Assembly (NCBI RefSeq): GCF_000972845.2
Contig: NC_040019.1
Span: forward strand, 8,291,774-8,355,773
DNA length: 64,000 bases
Source: Larimichthys crocea
Taxonomy: Eukaryota; Chordata; Actinopteri; Sciaenidae
Direction of reading: 5' to 3'
A program made the position numbers and the translations under genes. The notes beneath the pieces are model-generated. The model was not told the DNA's origin. It searched no databases and was given only the letters and a program-made list of their open reading frames with translations. Shown here piece by piece: positions 11,587 to 24,761 of this stretch (its first letter is position 1; each line of letters begins with the position of its first letter).

Positions 11587-14500
11587 TTAATTGGTGCACT
11601 TTCTGTCTGCCTGCGAAGGCTGTAAAGAGGAATCATGTGCGTGTAGTGCTCCAGTGGAACTGTTGGGGGAAACCACCAGTGCGTCCAGTGGTTTGGGGCA
11701 GGCTGTCAGCTGTGCCGGATTGACCTGGCACTGAACTGTGTTCAAAACAGCGCCATCAGGACTAATGAGTAGTTTGGATGCTATGTTGGTGTGCATAACT
11801 AAGGATGAAGTCGGCAGAGAGTGCTTTACAAGTGCTTGATTGGTCAGAACAACAGGTGGGTGGATGGCGTTTGTCTTAAGCGATGCGATTGGTTGAGCTG
11901 GAGTTATTATTACAGTGCTGCTGGATGAAGGTGTAGTCACTACAGGTTCCGTTTCAAAAGTGTTGACAGTGCTTCCAATTGGTGTAACTGTAGCAACGGG
12001 CAGAGTCTGCATCCTTGACACAGCACTTACAATTGGTGGGACAGCCACGGTTGGCAATACTTGTGTCCGTGTTGCAGCAAGCACTGGTTGCATGACTGCA
12101 GACACTGTTTTTTTTATTGATGTGTGGTCTAGTCCAGTATACACTGAAGTCTGTGATAGAGCAGTGGAGGGTGCTGCAATTCCAAATTCTGTCTGCTGGA
12201 GCTGTATGACTGGACCCGAGGTTGTCACTGAAACCACCTGCTGAGGAGGAAGAGCAGAATGCAAAGCTGGTGTGCCTGCTACAACAGGAACTGCAGCTGA
12301 AGAGAGGGGTGTGGGAACTGATGGGCTGGGTAAAACAGGTAATGATAGAGGTGCAGAAAATCTGGACAAGGAAGGTGCTACTACAGGCGAAATAGTGGAT
12401 GAACATTCAGCTTGTATGGGTGCACCAGCAGCCAACCTGATTTTAGCCAGTGCTGAGCCAAGAGCAGGGGCAGTGGTTACCACTGGGGACACTAGAGCTG
12501 GTACGCTACCTAACCTTGGTGGGGATGAGACAAGAGTGGGTGTACCTACAGGAGGTGATGCAAAATTACCAGCCTGTGCAGCTGGCAACCTAGGCAGAGC
12601 AGACACTACATTTGTTTTACTGGGTAACAATGTTGAGCATAGACCAGATGTTCCTGTAAGTCGGACTGGCATGATATTGGGTGTGGTTGCTAACAATGAT
12701 GGACCAACAGCAGGTGTGCATGCTACAAAAGGACAACTTACGGCTGGCACACCAGGCAGCCTGCCTGGGGATTGGGGTAAAACTGGTGCTCGCGGGGCTA
12801 CAGTCACATGGCTTGCCCCTTGGGGACGTACTGATACTCCAGCACTGGTAGCACTGGCATTAGGCACTTGTTGTGGTGCAGGGCTAGAGATGATAAGGAC
12901 ATGACTGCCTGGACTCAAACCCTGGGGAGGGACTACAAATCGAGCATTGTTAAGAAGGATCTGTGTGCCAGCAGCAAGGGGCGTAGAGGTGTTGATGACT
13001 ATCCTCTGCTGGATTGTGCCAGTAGCAGAGTTGGTGAATTGGGAATTGGTGGTGGTTGTCGGGGAGATGGGTGTTTGGCTTTTATTGAGAGCAAGCTGAG
13101 AGGAAGTTAAGTGGGAAATGGTTTCCTCACCAATGCAACTTTGAATACCTGAAGTCTGACGGACAAGAGTGGAAGTGGAGGTTTGGGCCAGGCTAGACTG
13201 CACAGTATTGGTTACATGTGCAGGAAAGTTGCTGGACAATATATTTGAGGGAATACCAAGGTCCTTCTTGATCATGTTTCCTACAGTCAGAGTGGGAGCA
13301 GTAGACGTTGATGTTGAAGAGCCTTGCTGGGAGATCATGGTGATGGAAGGGATACCTTGGAGCAGAGAGCTGGTGGTCAAAGATGCATGAGGAGCCATTT
13401 GGGCAGAACAAGTTGGGATGGTATTTGAACTTGTAACCAGGAGCAGTCCAGTTGTGGTGGCAGTTGGACCGACTGTATCGGAGACAGACGCTGGTGTGTT
13501 CTTGGAAGGAGAACATGACAGGGCACCAATGGACTGTCCAATGGTTGTTGTCTTCCCTGACAAATGGATCTGAACTCCTGAAAACACAGAGAGGAAAAAA
13601 ATGTATTCAACATTAAAAATGGGTCTGTTTTTAGAGTATAGGTATTGACAATTGAATACAATATTAACTATTATAAATAAACTATTACTGTAGTATCGCA
13701 AAGAAACTACACATCCCTCCAACTACTTTATGAAGTTCATGTACAATTAAATAATGTCCCCTTGTTACAAACTTTACAGATTAAATAAAACACAGGAATA
13801 CAAACAAACCCACCTAAGGGCAGAGTGATGTTCTTGTCCTTGGACAATGTCTCTGAGTTGACCCTGCCAACAGGCTGGTCTGTGCTTATACCCATCTTTA
13901 CGTTCTGACCTGATAGTGAAGTGGTCAACAGCTGTCCACTAGCCCCTGTTACTATTGCCTGCTGTGGAATGGTTCCAACAGAGGTGGTGGAAGATGTTGC
14001 TGTGGGCTGGCTGATGAACATGACTCTTGAACTAGGAAGGGATTTTGTGGAAGAGGGTGTACCTTTTGACGTAGCTACATTTGAGGCAGAAGAAGAGGGG
14101 GTAACCAGGATAAATTTAGTAACTTGGGGTCTCTCATCTGTACTAGGCCATTTCATGCCAGTCTTGCTGATAAACTCTGCTTGTGTGACAACTTGGGGAA
14201 CGCCAGAACTATTCAGTGATGGGACAACAGTGTTTTTCACTAATGAAGCTTGAAAATGAGAACCAGCAGAAGCTGTACTTGCTGACTGGCCAATCTTTGT
14301 TGGAACTGTAGAACCAGCTGAGGTGTTGGAGCCTTGACCTAGAGCAACAGCAGTACTTGCAGTCTGGCTTCCAAGGCCTGTAATGGGAATGTTTCCAGTG
14401 ACTGCAGTGAGGATCTGAGTTGTGATAGTGGAGGGGGACTTTAATACTGAAGAAACCTGGTTCTGAGATTGGGCCACTGAAATACTTGTTACTGCTGGTG

Positions 14501-17500
14501 TGGTGCAAGAAGGAGTCTTAGAGGGAGCAGAAGGAGAAAGAGTTGGTGATGTCTTGGATACAAGGAAGGCTTTAAACTGAGGTGAGATGGTGATGACTGG
14601 ACTGGTGGGCAAAGAACCCAGTGCATTTTGGTCTGAGGATGACTGGACTTTGACTATGCCTGTGTTGCCTCCTCTAGTTGTTACCAGGATGGACTGCGAG
14701 TCACGGATACACACAGTCTGGAGCTCCTGTTTAGGGTTTGTAGATTTAATAGGCCCAGTTGAAACTGCACTAGAAGAAGTTGTGATGGGTGAGGGGTTTG
14801 GCACGACACCTTGTGTTGTGCTAGTTTGGGGACTACAGACTTGTGTCCCTTTGAGCCCTGCTGTGTTCATGGGGCCCTGTTGCAGACAAGGGGAAACAGA
14901 AGGAGAAGGGGTCCTCACTGTCCTGGTATCTTTAAGGGGAGCCACTTGCTGAACAGGGATTCTGTTCTCAGGAATGGTGAACCCAGGCACATTGGTGGAC
15001 ATACATAAGGGGCTGGTCACTTTAGAAACTGGGACCTGAATGCCCTTTGATTGTTGTTGATTTAAAATAGACGCCTTTTCTTCTGTTTTGTGAATGAGAA
15101 GATTAGAAGGCAGAATAACAACTTGCTGCATGATCTTCTCTCCAGTATTCTGGTCCATGACAGGATGAACAGAAATCTTGACGGGGCTGCTGTTGTCGGT
15201 TCTCACAAGGTGACCCAGCCCCTCAGGTACCTTGTACACCACTTGGACAGGATTTTTTGGTACAGTCTGGGTCGGTTTGGCCTGTGGTGATTTAGAAAGA
15301 GCTGCCGTCACTGTTGCCATTCGTGGCTGTCCTTGTGTCTGCATTTGTTGTGAGTTCTGCTGGGAAACCGATGGAGAACATTGTGCTTTTGAAAGTGTTG
15401 TGGTAGTCACTACAGAGGTAGGCAAAGACCCCTTGCTCTCTTTGTCTATGTTGTTTACCCCTGGGTAATCAGCAGGCCGTTTCATTAAGGTCACTTTGTT
15501 TCCCACACTCTTAGCAAGCAGGGTGGGGATGGGCGTGTAGCCTTTAGGTAGTCCAGTGGTAGGGTGGAGAATGGGTGGTCTGGGTGACAGGGAAGTATGG
15601 ACTGGCACTCTTGCTGCCCATGCTGAGTTTGAATCCCTGGATTGATTTGATGGGATAAGTTCAGATGTAGCCTGTGACCCAGAGTCAGCGGTAGAAGTAA
15701 CGTTACTGCTGCCGGTCTGAACTCTTGGCAGCAGACTGACACCTTTCTCTGGGCTGGCCAGAGGATGTTTCAGGTGACTGGGAGGTATGTATGTCACCGT
15801 TCTTTCTCCAGCAGACTCAGCCACAAACTCCCTGGTGCCTGCTGAGAGCATAATAGAGACGTCTATTAGAAATGCACTGACTGATAAGCATTCTATACAG
15901 GTTTAACGGACGGGTACTGCCATCCATTTAAATTTTTAAAGGACAGTTAAATAAGCTTATAACAGTGTCATTTAGCTGCATGCAGCAAATCACAATTTAA
16001 ATCTCTATGCTTACATTAATCAAAATATTAGATTAGATTACTGTACCTCCACTCCAAAGACCTCTGGGAACCATATGTTCAAGGTCTTCCTCTTCTGATC
16101 TTCTATAATGATCCGAGAGTGAACACGCTTCCTTCTCCAAACTCCTCTCTTCATCATCGTCTGATGATGACGATGATGAGATACACTCCTCACGCACAAA
16201 GTTATTGTACTCTGGATGCTTCTTGAAGTCATCAAATTCCTTCTTCAAACGAAGCCTGACATAGAAGAAAATCACAGATTTGTTAGTCCATCAATAATGG
16301 TATGATACAAAGAGCTATTTAACTGTGATCATACTTTGTGATGGTCAGACACAAAAAAGGAATAAAATTACTTATGAAGGTTTCATCCAGTTATCGTTTA
16401 AATGTCAAATGAGTTATACCTGTTCCTTTGAAAGGCCTTAACAAGTTTGGGTTCCCAGGGTGAAAGCTCATTCAGTAGTCTGATTAGAGTGCTGTGAAGG
16501 TCTTTTACTGCTTCTCTTCTATAATACCACCGACCCTGTCAGTTCAAATATACAATGGAAACCTTAGTCAAATCACTGTCTCACATTAACTATGAGAAAA
16601 TGTGTGTCATCATGTTCGCCAACAAATTCAGAAGATTCTGGAGCATGTGAGAAAGTCTTCATGACAGAACTATGACTGTTACCTACCAGTCTCTTTTTGG
16701 TGCTCTCTAGGTCATCAAGCTCATCTTCTGTCTTACTGATCAGCTCTCGCAACTCTTCAAGACTAGTGCATACCAACTACAGGGCAGAAATAACAAGAAA
16801 GGGTAAGGCTTAAAATCAAAACAAGAAACTAGTTGTAATAAAATATGACTCAAATAATACATCATTAAAAATAACATATACAGTGTATATTTTAGACTGA
16901 GTATGACTACCTTAAATGATGGCTCAACTGGAGGTTCATCTTTAATTTTCTTTGACAATTCAAGCTTTTTTCCTGTCAACAAGATAACAGATATAGTCAC
17001 TGAACAAACAAGTTATTATTAAAAAAAAATAAATGCAAGCAAAATCAGAAATGATCTCTCATGACATTGTGGCTATGAATACACACTTACTAAAAGAGCT
17101 TGATGCAATACCACAAGAAACCACAGGACAAACATCAACACTGACTTTTTCCGTTACCTGTTTTGTGTTTTTTCTTTTTGTCTTTCCTTTTGATTGTTGA
17201 GGAAACTCTCCGCACTGCAGATTTGGCAGTCTCAGCTGGTGACAACCTCATCCTGTCCACGTGCTGCAGCTGCTTGTGCTCTCCTTTCACCCTCAGCAGC
17301 TGTTCCCTCCCTCGCTTTTTCTTCCGCTTTTTTTTTTTAGTCCAGATTTTGTCATTCAACCTCTCTTCACTTGAGTTTTGAGCACTCTCCGAAGACAACT
17401 GTGTTGCTAGCCCTGAAGTGCCACAGCAGCAGTCGTGCTCCTCAGATTTGATATTACTAGTTTTGCTTTTACAACATTCCAAACAGGAAGATCTTTGGTG

Positions 17501-20286
17501 TCCCTGACTGAGACTTCCTCCCTCCATTTTGAGCCCCACCGATTTGGTTGGTGAGGCCTGACTCACTAAGCGAGCAGGTGACCTGCCTGTGTAGCTGTGC
17601 TCGCCTACACTCAGACAGGGCTCCTGTGTCTCTGCTTTAATGGTGCGTATTGAGCCCAGTGAGAAACCCTTCCCCTGTTTTAATGTGAGACGCTTGGATT
17701 GATGCTCCCACTCTACAGTCTCTTCCTTCAAATTCATTTCCACACCTCCTCCTCTAATAGGACTAGTGTGTGAAAGGGATAAGGAGTTAGTGTGTATTTT
17801 TAAGTCCAATTTAGAATCATCACAGGAGTCTCCATCAGAGGACCCCGATTCAGACCCTTCCTCCTTCTTCAGTCTCCACAATTTGAGCCTTTTTGCATCT
17901 TCCTCTCCATCGTCATTTTCCCTTTTGAAACCCCCTAATGTCTCTAATCTTTGACTTCCACAATCATCAGACTCTCCAATGTCCATGGAGCCTTCATAAC
18001 AACCCCTGTCACTTTGAAGCCCCTCATCCTTCATTCCATCTGACTCGTCACCCTCAGTCCCTGGCTCTATTTCAACCCTTCTGACCCATACAGAAGGGAA
18101 AGGGAAAGCTGGGGGTATGCTGGGGCTCTGGCAGTAGATCCTCAGGTCTGCCCCACAGAAATGTGGGAAATGTATATAGGCATTCTCCTTGCTGTCATAG
18201 CCCAAAATAGACTCCCTACATTCGTGGATGGGCTGGGACAGCAGAGCATCCTGTACATCTTTTTGTGTCTCATACACATGATCACACAGCCCCTTCAGAA
18301 GCCACACTCGCTGGTAGAAGGGCAGCAGGTGAAAGGGTTTCTCCTCCAAAGGACTCACTTCCCCAAGGGTGCTAAAAAACTTGTGGCCAAGTCCAAGCTG
18401 CTCAGCCCTACCTGGCTGATCATGGGAGGCACCGACAGTTCGATACCAGCCCATGACCCGCTGCCTGAGCTCTGATTCCCAGCGGCAGTAAGGCAGGGCA
18501 GGTCGGCGGTGCAGAGTAGCCCTCCGCTGGGGTGGGGACAGTAGGGAAGACATAATTTTGGACAGGAGGGGGCTACAGCGGGGCATCAGCAAGCAACGCT
18601 CAAGCTCAAAAAATACAATCTCAGGGAGGTTGAGGGCAGTCTGAGCCAAGCAGAGGAAGTGCCCTATAGCAGGGAGTTCCCAAAGTGTGTCCACAGTGTG
18701 GGGGGAAGCTTGTGACAGCAAAGTCTGCTCCCACTCTTCAACCTCCTTGGCTGACATTTCCTCTGCTTCTTTCTTCTCGAGCTCACGTTGCCTGAAAATT
18801 CAGAACACATATGAAGCTTGTTGGTGGGTTTTAATACATTTTCTTGTAATATTATACCCAATAAATCACTCACCTTTTCTCGTCCTTGGCCCTCTGTTGC
18901 TCTTCCACCCGTAGGGCTTGGACCATGACGGACTCATGCCCACCAACAGTGATGGTAGCCAGGCTACGAGGTGCCAGTCTCCTCCTCGTTGAAGTACCCC
19001 CTGAAGCTCGTTCTTCCTCAGCACCGAAACGTCCTTTGGAAGTCACTGCCAAGGTTGTCTTCTCTCGCAGCTTCCTAATTTGACAAGAGTAAAAAAAAAC
19101 TGATGTGTCAATGATTAAAACTGTTTAACAGTAGCTGATGATGGAAGTAAATATAAAGTATATCTGCTGATATAATCCAACAGCCAAATAATTGTACAAT
19201 ATGTAATTCATCAATAAAATTATTAACATCTCAATTGTGATTATAGTCCCATTGTCTTGTTATGAATAATAATAAACAGTAAATAAATAAATAAATGTAC
19301 TATGGACACTCTACATTAATACTGTGTAGAAATCTGGCTGGCAATTGAACTAGTTCTACTGGAACTTAACTAATGTTTTTTTAAATAACCTTGCCTTGAG
19401 GTAACAAACATTTGTTGCCAAGCAATGTTAACTTATGATTACACGTAATAGAAAAACAGCCTTTGGCCCCTCTATTATTGCAGGTGTATAGTGATTTTTT
19501 GAACATCGGCCAGCTCAGCAATTTGTTCAACATTGTAATCACATTATGTTACCTGGATAGCAATGTAAGCTTCTGCTCCAGCATGATTTCCAGCTTTTGA
19601 GCCTGTTTGGAGATCCAGTGGTCCACCCCGTGGTAGCGATAACAGTTCTCTAACATCAGCCTGAAGTCTGCAACAAACTGCGTTATGGTCTCATACTCTT
19701 GATTGATAAACTTCTCCTCCATCCTCCGCAAGCACATCGACTGTCTCAGCTGTGCCTGACCCCAGCCCCGGACACCTCCAATACCATGTTGGGCCTCCTG
19801 GTGACGGATGGGATGGAGGAACGGGCTAGTGATGCCTTTGTGCTTGTCTAAGAGAAAGCCAGTGAAGATCCTATAAGCTTGTTGGACCTCATAGTTCATA
19901 TCCTCCTCGAAGCTATTGCTGTTGGTGGAAATGCAAACTTCAGGCAGAGAGAGGTCACTGTTTGAAAACTCGGACATGTCATCGTTGCTAAGGGCGATGT
20001 GATCACCCTCGGCAGTAACATCTCCACTGTCACCAGGACAGTGTAACGCTACCATAGTCTCAACTTCACAGGTGCCATTACTGAGCCCATCGGTTACGAC
20101 CAGGTCCGTATCGTTAGTGCTCCTGCTTCTGCTGCTTCTGCTCACCCGTTTGGATTGTGAAGCCATGACGTTTGAAATGGGCTGCTTGGGCGCTGAGTCT
20201 TTGTCAGTCACAATCGGGTGTTGGTTGTGGAACAAAGCGTGGCTACAATCTGCTGTGATTTGGTCTGTTATATCCTCCTGATCCAT
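11587..20286 (-). CDS. brd10: Bromodomain-containing protein 10 (KIAA2026 homologue)
   Basis: This is a large, poorly characterised nuclear-type protein. The coding exons on the minus strand are 19553-20286, 18874-19074, 17158-18791, 16911-16972, 16687-16776, 16420-16535, 16047-16255, 13814-15841 and 11587-13577. The sum is 7065 nt, or 2354 aa plus stop (human about 2100 aa), with every junction GT-AG and in phase. The start (MDQEDITDQIT) follows an acceptor at 20298-20299. Residues ~130-245 resemble a bromodomain (SPFLHP, RRMEEKF, VADFRLMLENCYRYHG), but the usual acetyl-lysine-binding Asn is His at about residue 219. Next come a charged coiled-coil-like stretch, a basic Lys-rich tract (~residues 815-855), a Ser/Asp/Glu cluster (SSSSSSDDDEER, ~residue 975) and ~1300 residues of Ser/Thr/Pro/Val-rich low-complexity sequence. 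In human the gene neighbours MLANA and UHRF2, as here. Its molecular role is unknown; a chromatin function is inferred from the domain. Confidence 0.9.
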
Positions 20287-20297
20287 GGTGCAGGCAC

Positions 20298-20880
20298 CTG
20301 GAGTGGGTAACAGGTGTGGTGAACACTCAAACATAGCTTTGATCCAATAAACAGTGATTACTAAGTGAGGTCCAAAAGAAAATACAGCAGGGGGAATGGT
20401 GTGTTTATAACTAATATACTCAAGTTTGCTGACATTATAATCCTTTATACTCATGGCAGGTGTTCACACTATTAAAACACTGTAATGTTTAGCTCATGTG
20501 ATCACTACAAGCTGAAATGACTTCATCTACCTGCCTTGATCTCTTTACAAACTTTCCCTTTTCCTTTAGATCACTGGCTAGTTAGCTTCAAGTTAGCCAT
20601 TAGCGCGGGAGCTGTAGTTAAAAACAACAATAAAGTAACAAAGTTTGCCCGTGGAGACCTCCACGGTGCGTTCGCTCATCACGTCCACGTCTCCCTCGAT
20701 CACGTGTAAAAACAAACACCAAAACAAAAAAAGTGACCAGAGGCTTGAAACAAACCTACCTCGATAGGTTTTCAGACACGCACCAGCTCCGCTAGCGAGG
20801 TTAGCTTGCTATTGTCTCCAATCTTGAGGGCCTGCAATTGCTGCGTTCGCTGCCCATGCTAAAAGAAAATGGTCAATTAA
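20298..20880 (-). promoter_or_regulatory. brd10: brd10 5' non-coding exon, first intron and promoter edge
   Basis: The start exon begins at 20297, after the acceptor CACTCCAG. Upstream on the minus strand, CTATCGAG followed by GTAGGT gives a strong donor, ending a non-coding exon at 20760; the exon probably starts near 20870. The surrounding 20580-21280 region is rich in CpG and contains a CACGTG E-box at 20701-20706. The transcription start itself is not defined by the sequence. Confidence 0.5.
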
Positions 20881-21638
20881 ACGTCCGGCGGATAAAAAGT
20901 TAGACGGACATGTCATGCCGTGAGCGCACGGAGTCATGCCAGTGACGGGCGAGATGAAGCTAAAAGAGCGTTAGCCCGGACTAGCTGATTGTCAAGACAA
21001 TGCATAACAGTTCATTTATCTGTGAGCCCAGACAGTTAACCCGCTATGTCTGCAAGCTGACAGCGACTTTAGGGACAGGTTAACATGACGAGCCTCACTT
21101 CAAGAGATAAATGTGCGTACGTGTGTCATATTTCTTCTGAAGCTCTTTACAGAAAAAAAAAAAGAAAAAAGCTAGCAACCGTCTGCCCTGTCTGTCTGGT
21201 TTGCTTGAAGTCTACGGTGCCGATCACTTCCACCCTGCGTGCGCCTGATGCAAATGTGCGCAGCAGCCTGACGTAAGTTTGGGTAGCTGGTCGCGTGTCA
21301 AGCCAAATTGTTATTTATTTTGGTTTTGGAGTTAATGCTAACACACACACACACAATAAGGTTAATAACGCAATGTAAAGTGTGTGTGTGTGTAACACGT
21401 TGTCACTAATAGAGGCGCAGCTGTCATTTGAGAAACAATGTCAAATTTTTTTGCACATTATCGACAAGACAACACCACCAAACTGTAAAGTCTAATAATT
21501 CATAACTTGAGCCCTCCAAGTGTAAATTGAGTCACTCAGCTACTGCTCCATGCACAATGTAAACATTACTGGCCTACAACCACAAGGTGTCGCTAGTCAC
21601 TAATGTACAACAGGCAGTGAAGCGCCTTATGTCTAGAT

Positions 21639-21992
21639 CAGGGGGTGTCCAAACTTCTTCTTAAAGAGGGCCAGATTTTACAATGTGAACATGTCCAGGG
21701 GCCAATACTAACATTTTATAAAAAGTCTGGAGTCAGATAACACAGAATAAATTGTATGGAACACGTTAAACCTGCATGAAATTGATACAAATCTTCACCT
21801 CATGTTCATTCAAAACATGACTTATTATGAGTAATGAAAAGGTAGCGCGGCTTAACATTTGAAGGTAAAACCTATCACTGCTTAAAAATATATAAATATA
21901 AATAAATAATAATAAGAATATTAATTATATATAATAATAATATAAATAAAAAGATTTTATTGGCCCCCGGGGCCGTACTTTGGACATCCCTG
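21639..21992. mobile_element. hAT-type MITE with terminal inverted repeats and 8-bp target duplication
   Basis: The left end reads CAGGGGGTGTCCAAACT and the right end ACTTTGGACATCCCTG, which are imperfect inverted repeats. The flanks are GTCTAGAT (21631-21638) and GTATAGAT (21993-22000), an 8-bp duplication with one mismatch. The inner GAGGGCCAGATTTTAC and GGCCCCCGGGGCCGTACTTT blocks next to the ends are also typical of a repeat common in vertebrates. The element is 354 bp and has no transposase, so it is non-autonomous. The 8-bp duplication and CAGGG-type ends indicate the hAT superfamily. Confidence 0.85.
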
Positions 21993-21994
21993 GT

Positions 21995-22047
<53 letters not shown>
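21995..22047. repeat. GATA tetranucleotide microsatellite
   Basis: About 13 tandem ATAG units directly abut the right target duplication of the hAT-type MITE, and the duplication itself (GTATAGAT) may have seeded the repeat. Confidence 0.95.
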
Positions 22048-23211
22048 AGCATCCAGTAGCAGCATGAGACACAGTAAACAAACATTAAAGTTAACCTATA
22101 AGATAAATCTGGATATATTAATTAATTAAACCGGTTCAAAGACATTAAAAATGTCCTTTGTCTTAACCTCAGGATGCAAAGCTCCACCAACATGGTTATT
22201 CTAGTTAAGTTGAAGCAGACAGACTAATGTCAGGGCAAGAGAGCCCCATGGTGTGTTTGGGCTTTCTGCATGTAGTCTTACATAGCTGTAGGTTGTTTAT
22301 AGCTGGACTGACATGTAAAAGTGTTCTTCAGTCTATGTATTTTAAGTCAACTAAGCAAAGCAGCATCAGGAATGCGGATGTGTTATTCTCTTGACGGTTA
22401 TACAGTTGCCGGTGGCGAATGAAAAGAGGTCTCCAGCTGGGACAATTGTTAATTAAGCAATTATGCCACGAGAGGCCTTGCTTTACAGTGATTTCAGCTC
22501 AGCTAGGAGGTATCGTCAGGCATGGATTTTCAGTCCAGTATACAGTTTTTCTTTTAGCCTACGCAAGGATGGAAAATTCCCATAAATGCACTGCAGTGTT
22601 GTGCACAAATATTTTGAGGGACAGGGATAGCACCAGGTCCATGATAGTGGACTTTAGATTCATTATTTGGATTATTATTGATTTACTGTATAGTCCCCTG
22701 TCCACTTAACCTATACATACAACATACAACATAGAAGTGTAGTGACCAAATTAATCAGGAGTACTACTATCTGACTGCTTCCATAAAGATTTTAGGGACC
22801 TATTCTGGCATATATTTTGGTCCAAGGACATAAAATGATTTGTGAACAGGCAGCAGCCCCTTTAAAATCAGTTCTATGACTATCTGTAAGCCAATAGACT
22901 CAGTTTTACTGCTTCCTGTTAGAAATATAGCTGAATGTGCTGCAGTTGTATAATTGCCTTTTTTGGGGAAGACAAGAGACAAGACACTTGGGCTTTAGTG
23001 TTTAATCTCATAATATACTACAACGTTTAACCAAAAGTGGATTACCAGCCAATTTATCTCAGCTGATACTGTGCCTACGCAGTGTGCATGAATGGGTTTG
23101 TGTTTAATTGAGTTGCCACCCAGTAAACCTGGGACGGTATAATTGTTGATGGCCGTGTAGTGGCTGGAGGCTGTGAGCCACAGGCAAAGTGTGGTCCTGG
23201 CAGAATGCCCT

Positions 23212-23297
23212 TGTGGTGGAAACTGGTGGTAATAACATGACCCTCACACAGTACTGTGGTGGAAACTGGTGGTAATAACATGACCCTCACACAGTAC
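23212..23297. repeat. 43-bp tandem duplication (two copies)
   Basis: The unit beginning TGTGGTGGAAACTGGTGG and ending CACACAGTAC occurs at 23212-23254 and again at 23255-23297, identical as read. Perfect identity implies recent origin or an assembly artefact. Confidence 0.9.
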
Positions 23298-23484
23298 TGC
23301 CCCTCACATTATATGAAAACTTAACAAAACAACACAATAAATGCCATAAAATACATTTTTACTCCTCGCATAGTCTTATTGTGTGAAACTTTACAAAAGG
23401 AAATAATCAAAACTTTCATGGACTGATTAAATTATACTATGCTAATCAATACATGGTATGTCATGGAACCTTTAAAGAGTGCTC

Positions 23485-23525
23485 AGGTAGACTGGGGACT
23501 ACTTGGGAATAAATCTGATTCTGAT
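23485..23525 (+). repeat. LINE/SINE 3'-tail-like fragment
   Basis: The string GGGAATAAATCTGATTCTGA resembles the 3' tails of teleost non-LTR retrotransposons. No coding part of an element was found upstream, so this would be a severely 5'-truncated copy. A similar string lies near 24205-24275. Confidence 0.45.
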
Positions 23526-24761
23526 GATCTTTAGAAAAATGTTTTATTCACTTGTATTTTGTGTGTAAATGTACAAACTGTCAAACAAATACTATTAGGT
23601 TTGCTGCATGCCACCTAGACTCCATAGAGAATGTGGGGGAACTTATATCTTACACCCTCCACCCCATTACATTAATGCACACTTTTTATTTAACATCTTT
23701 TGGACTACCTAATTTTAATAAATATCTGCACAATTAAAAAAAATATATTACATTTGTACTACTTATATTTAAAATGCTACTGTGAACCTTTGTACATTAC
23801 CTGGCAAATACTTTGCATATTCATGCACAAACTGTACAGCTCTTTTCATTTAAAAACATATATTATTAATATATTGTATATATATTTCTATTTTAAATAT
23901 TTTTTTAATGCTTTTAGTTTACTTTCTTTCTTATATTTTTACTTAAAGGTCCAGCAAATCTAGTTCTACATCTAGTGGTGTAATCCCTGCATTGCATTCT
24001 CCTCACATCACCCTCACCTTCCTAGTGTAAAGGAGAAACAACACTTGATTGGCCCCCTATAGAGTCAGTATTTAGTTTTTGTAGACACTGTCTTTTAACA
24101 TGGTGGCCTCCATGGAAGAGGATGAAAATGTTGTACATACATTAATATTATTTTCTACTTTTTGATACTTATACTACTTCTAATATTTTGACTTAATGTT
24201 TATTATGTAGCAATAGCACTAAGACAAATTCTTTGTACATGAAAAAAAACATGGCAACAAACCTGATTCTAATTTCACTGGGGAACAATTTGAAAACAAT
24301 TTTCTGTTGAGTTAGATTTTTATGCTGATTAGAACTAAATATTGGCATGCTGATTTCAAAATTGTAGTCAGTTTTTTTCTAGCACGTCAAGTTTGTTCTC
24401 CACAGCTTACCCTCCAGATAAGAAAAATGCCACTGATTAGCTGTAGTAAGACTTGCCAGCTGATTACGATTGGACTCATCTACAGCTACGTGGCAACTTG
24501 TTTGTGCAGTCACGATTGAGACAGTGCGGTGAGAGGTGTGTGCAGCTCCCGATAGGTCAGTACTATCAATATCTGCAAACAGAAAGCTGGCATAGTGGGA
24601 ATGAAGAGGATTTGTTCTGGCTTTTCTCTAAACCTTGTTACCATGGGCATACAGGTGTAAGTTCTATTTCGTTTTATGCTGTTTTTGTAGTTTTCAAAGC
24701 TTGTAACCATTCCATCTTAGTGTTTTATTTACCTAGGTATATATTTCCTTTGTTCCAGATC

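Larger units (their letters stand above)
21290..24700. other. brd10-uhrf2 intergenic region, repeat-rich
   Basis: No conserved coding exon is seen here until the Cys-rich exon at 24762. The region holds a hAT-type MITE (21639-21992), a GATA microsatellite, a 43-bp tandem duplication (23212-23297) and LINE-tail-like strings near 23495-23525 and 24205-24275. The rest is AT-rich and unassigned. Confidence 0.6.

Noticed and set aside
11915..12904. Plus-strand open frames (109 and 210 codons) opposite the last brd10 exon
   Set aside because: They are antisense shadows of the Ser/Thr/Val/Pro-rich brd10 coding sequence, with Gly/Ala/Thr-rich composition expected from that strand.
24453..24761. N-terminal extension of the Cys-rich open frame
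   Set aside because: It reads through a pyrimidine-rich tract and a good acceptor just before the ATG at 24762, and its sequence has no resemblance to the rest.
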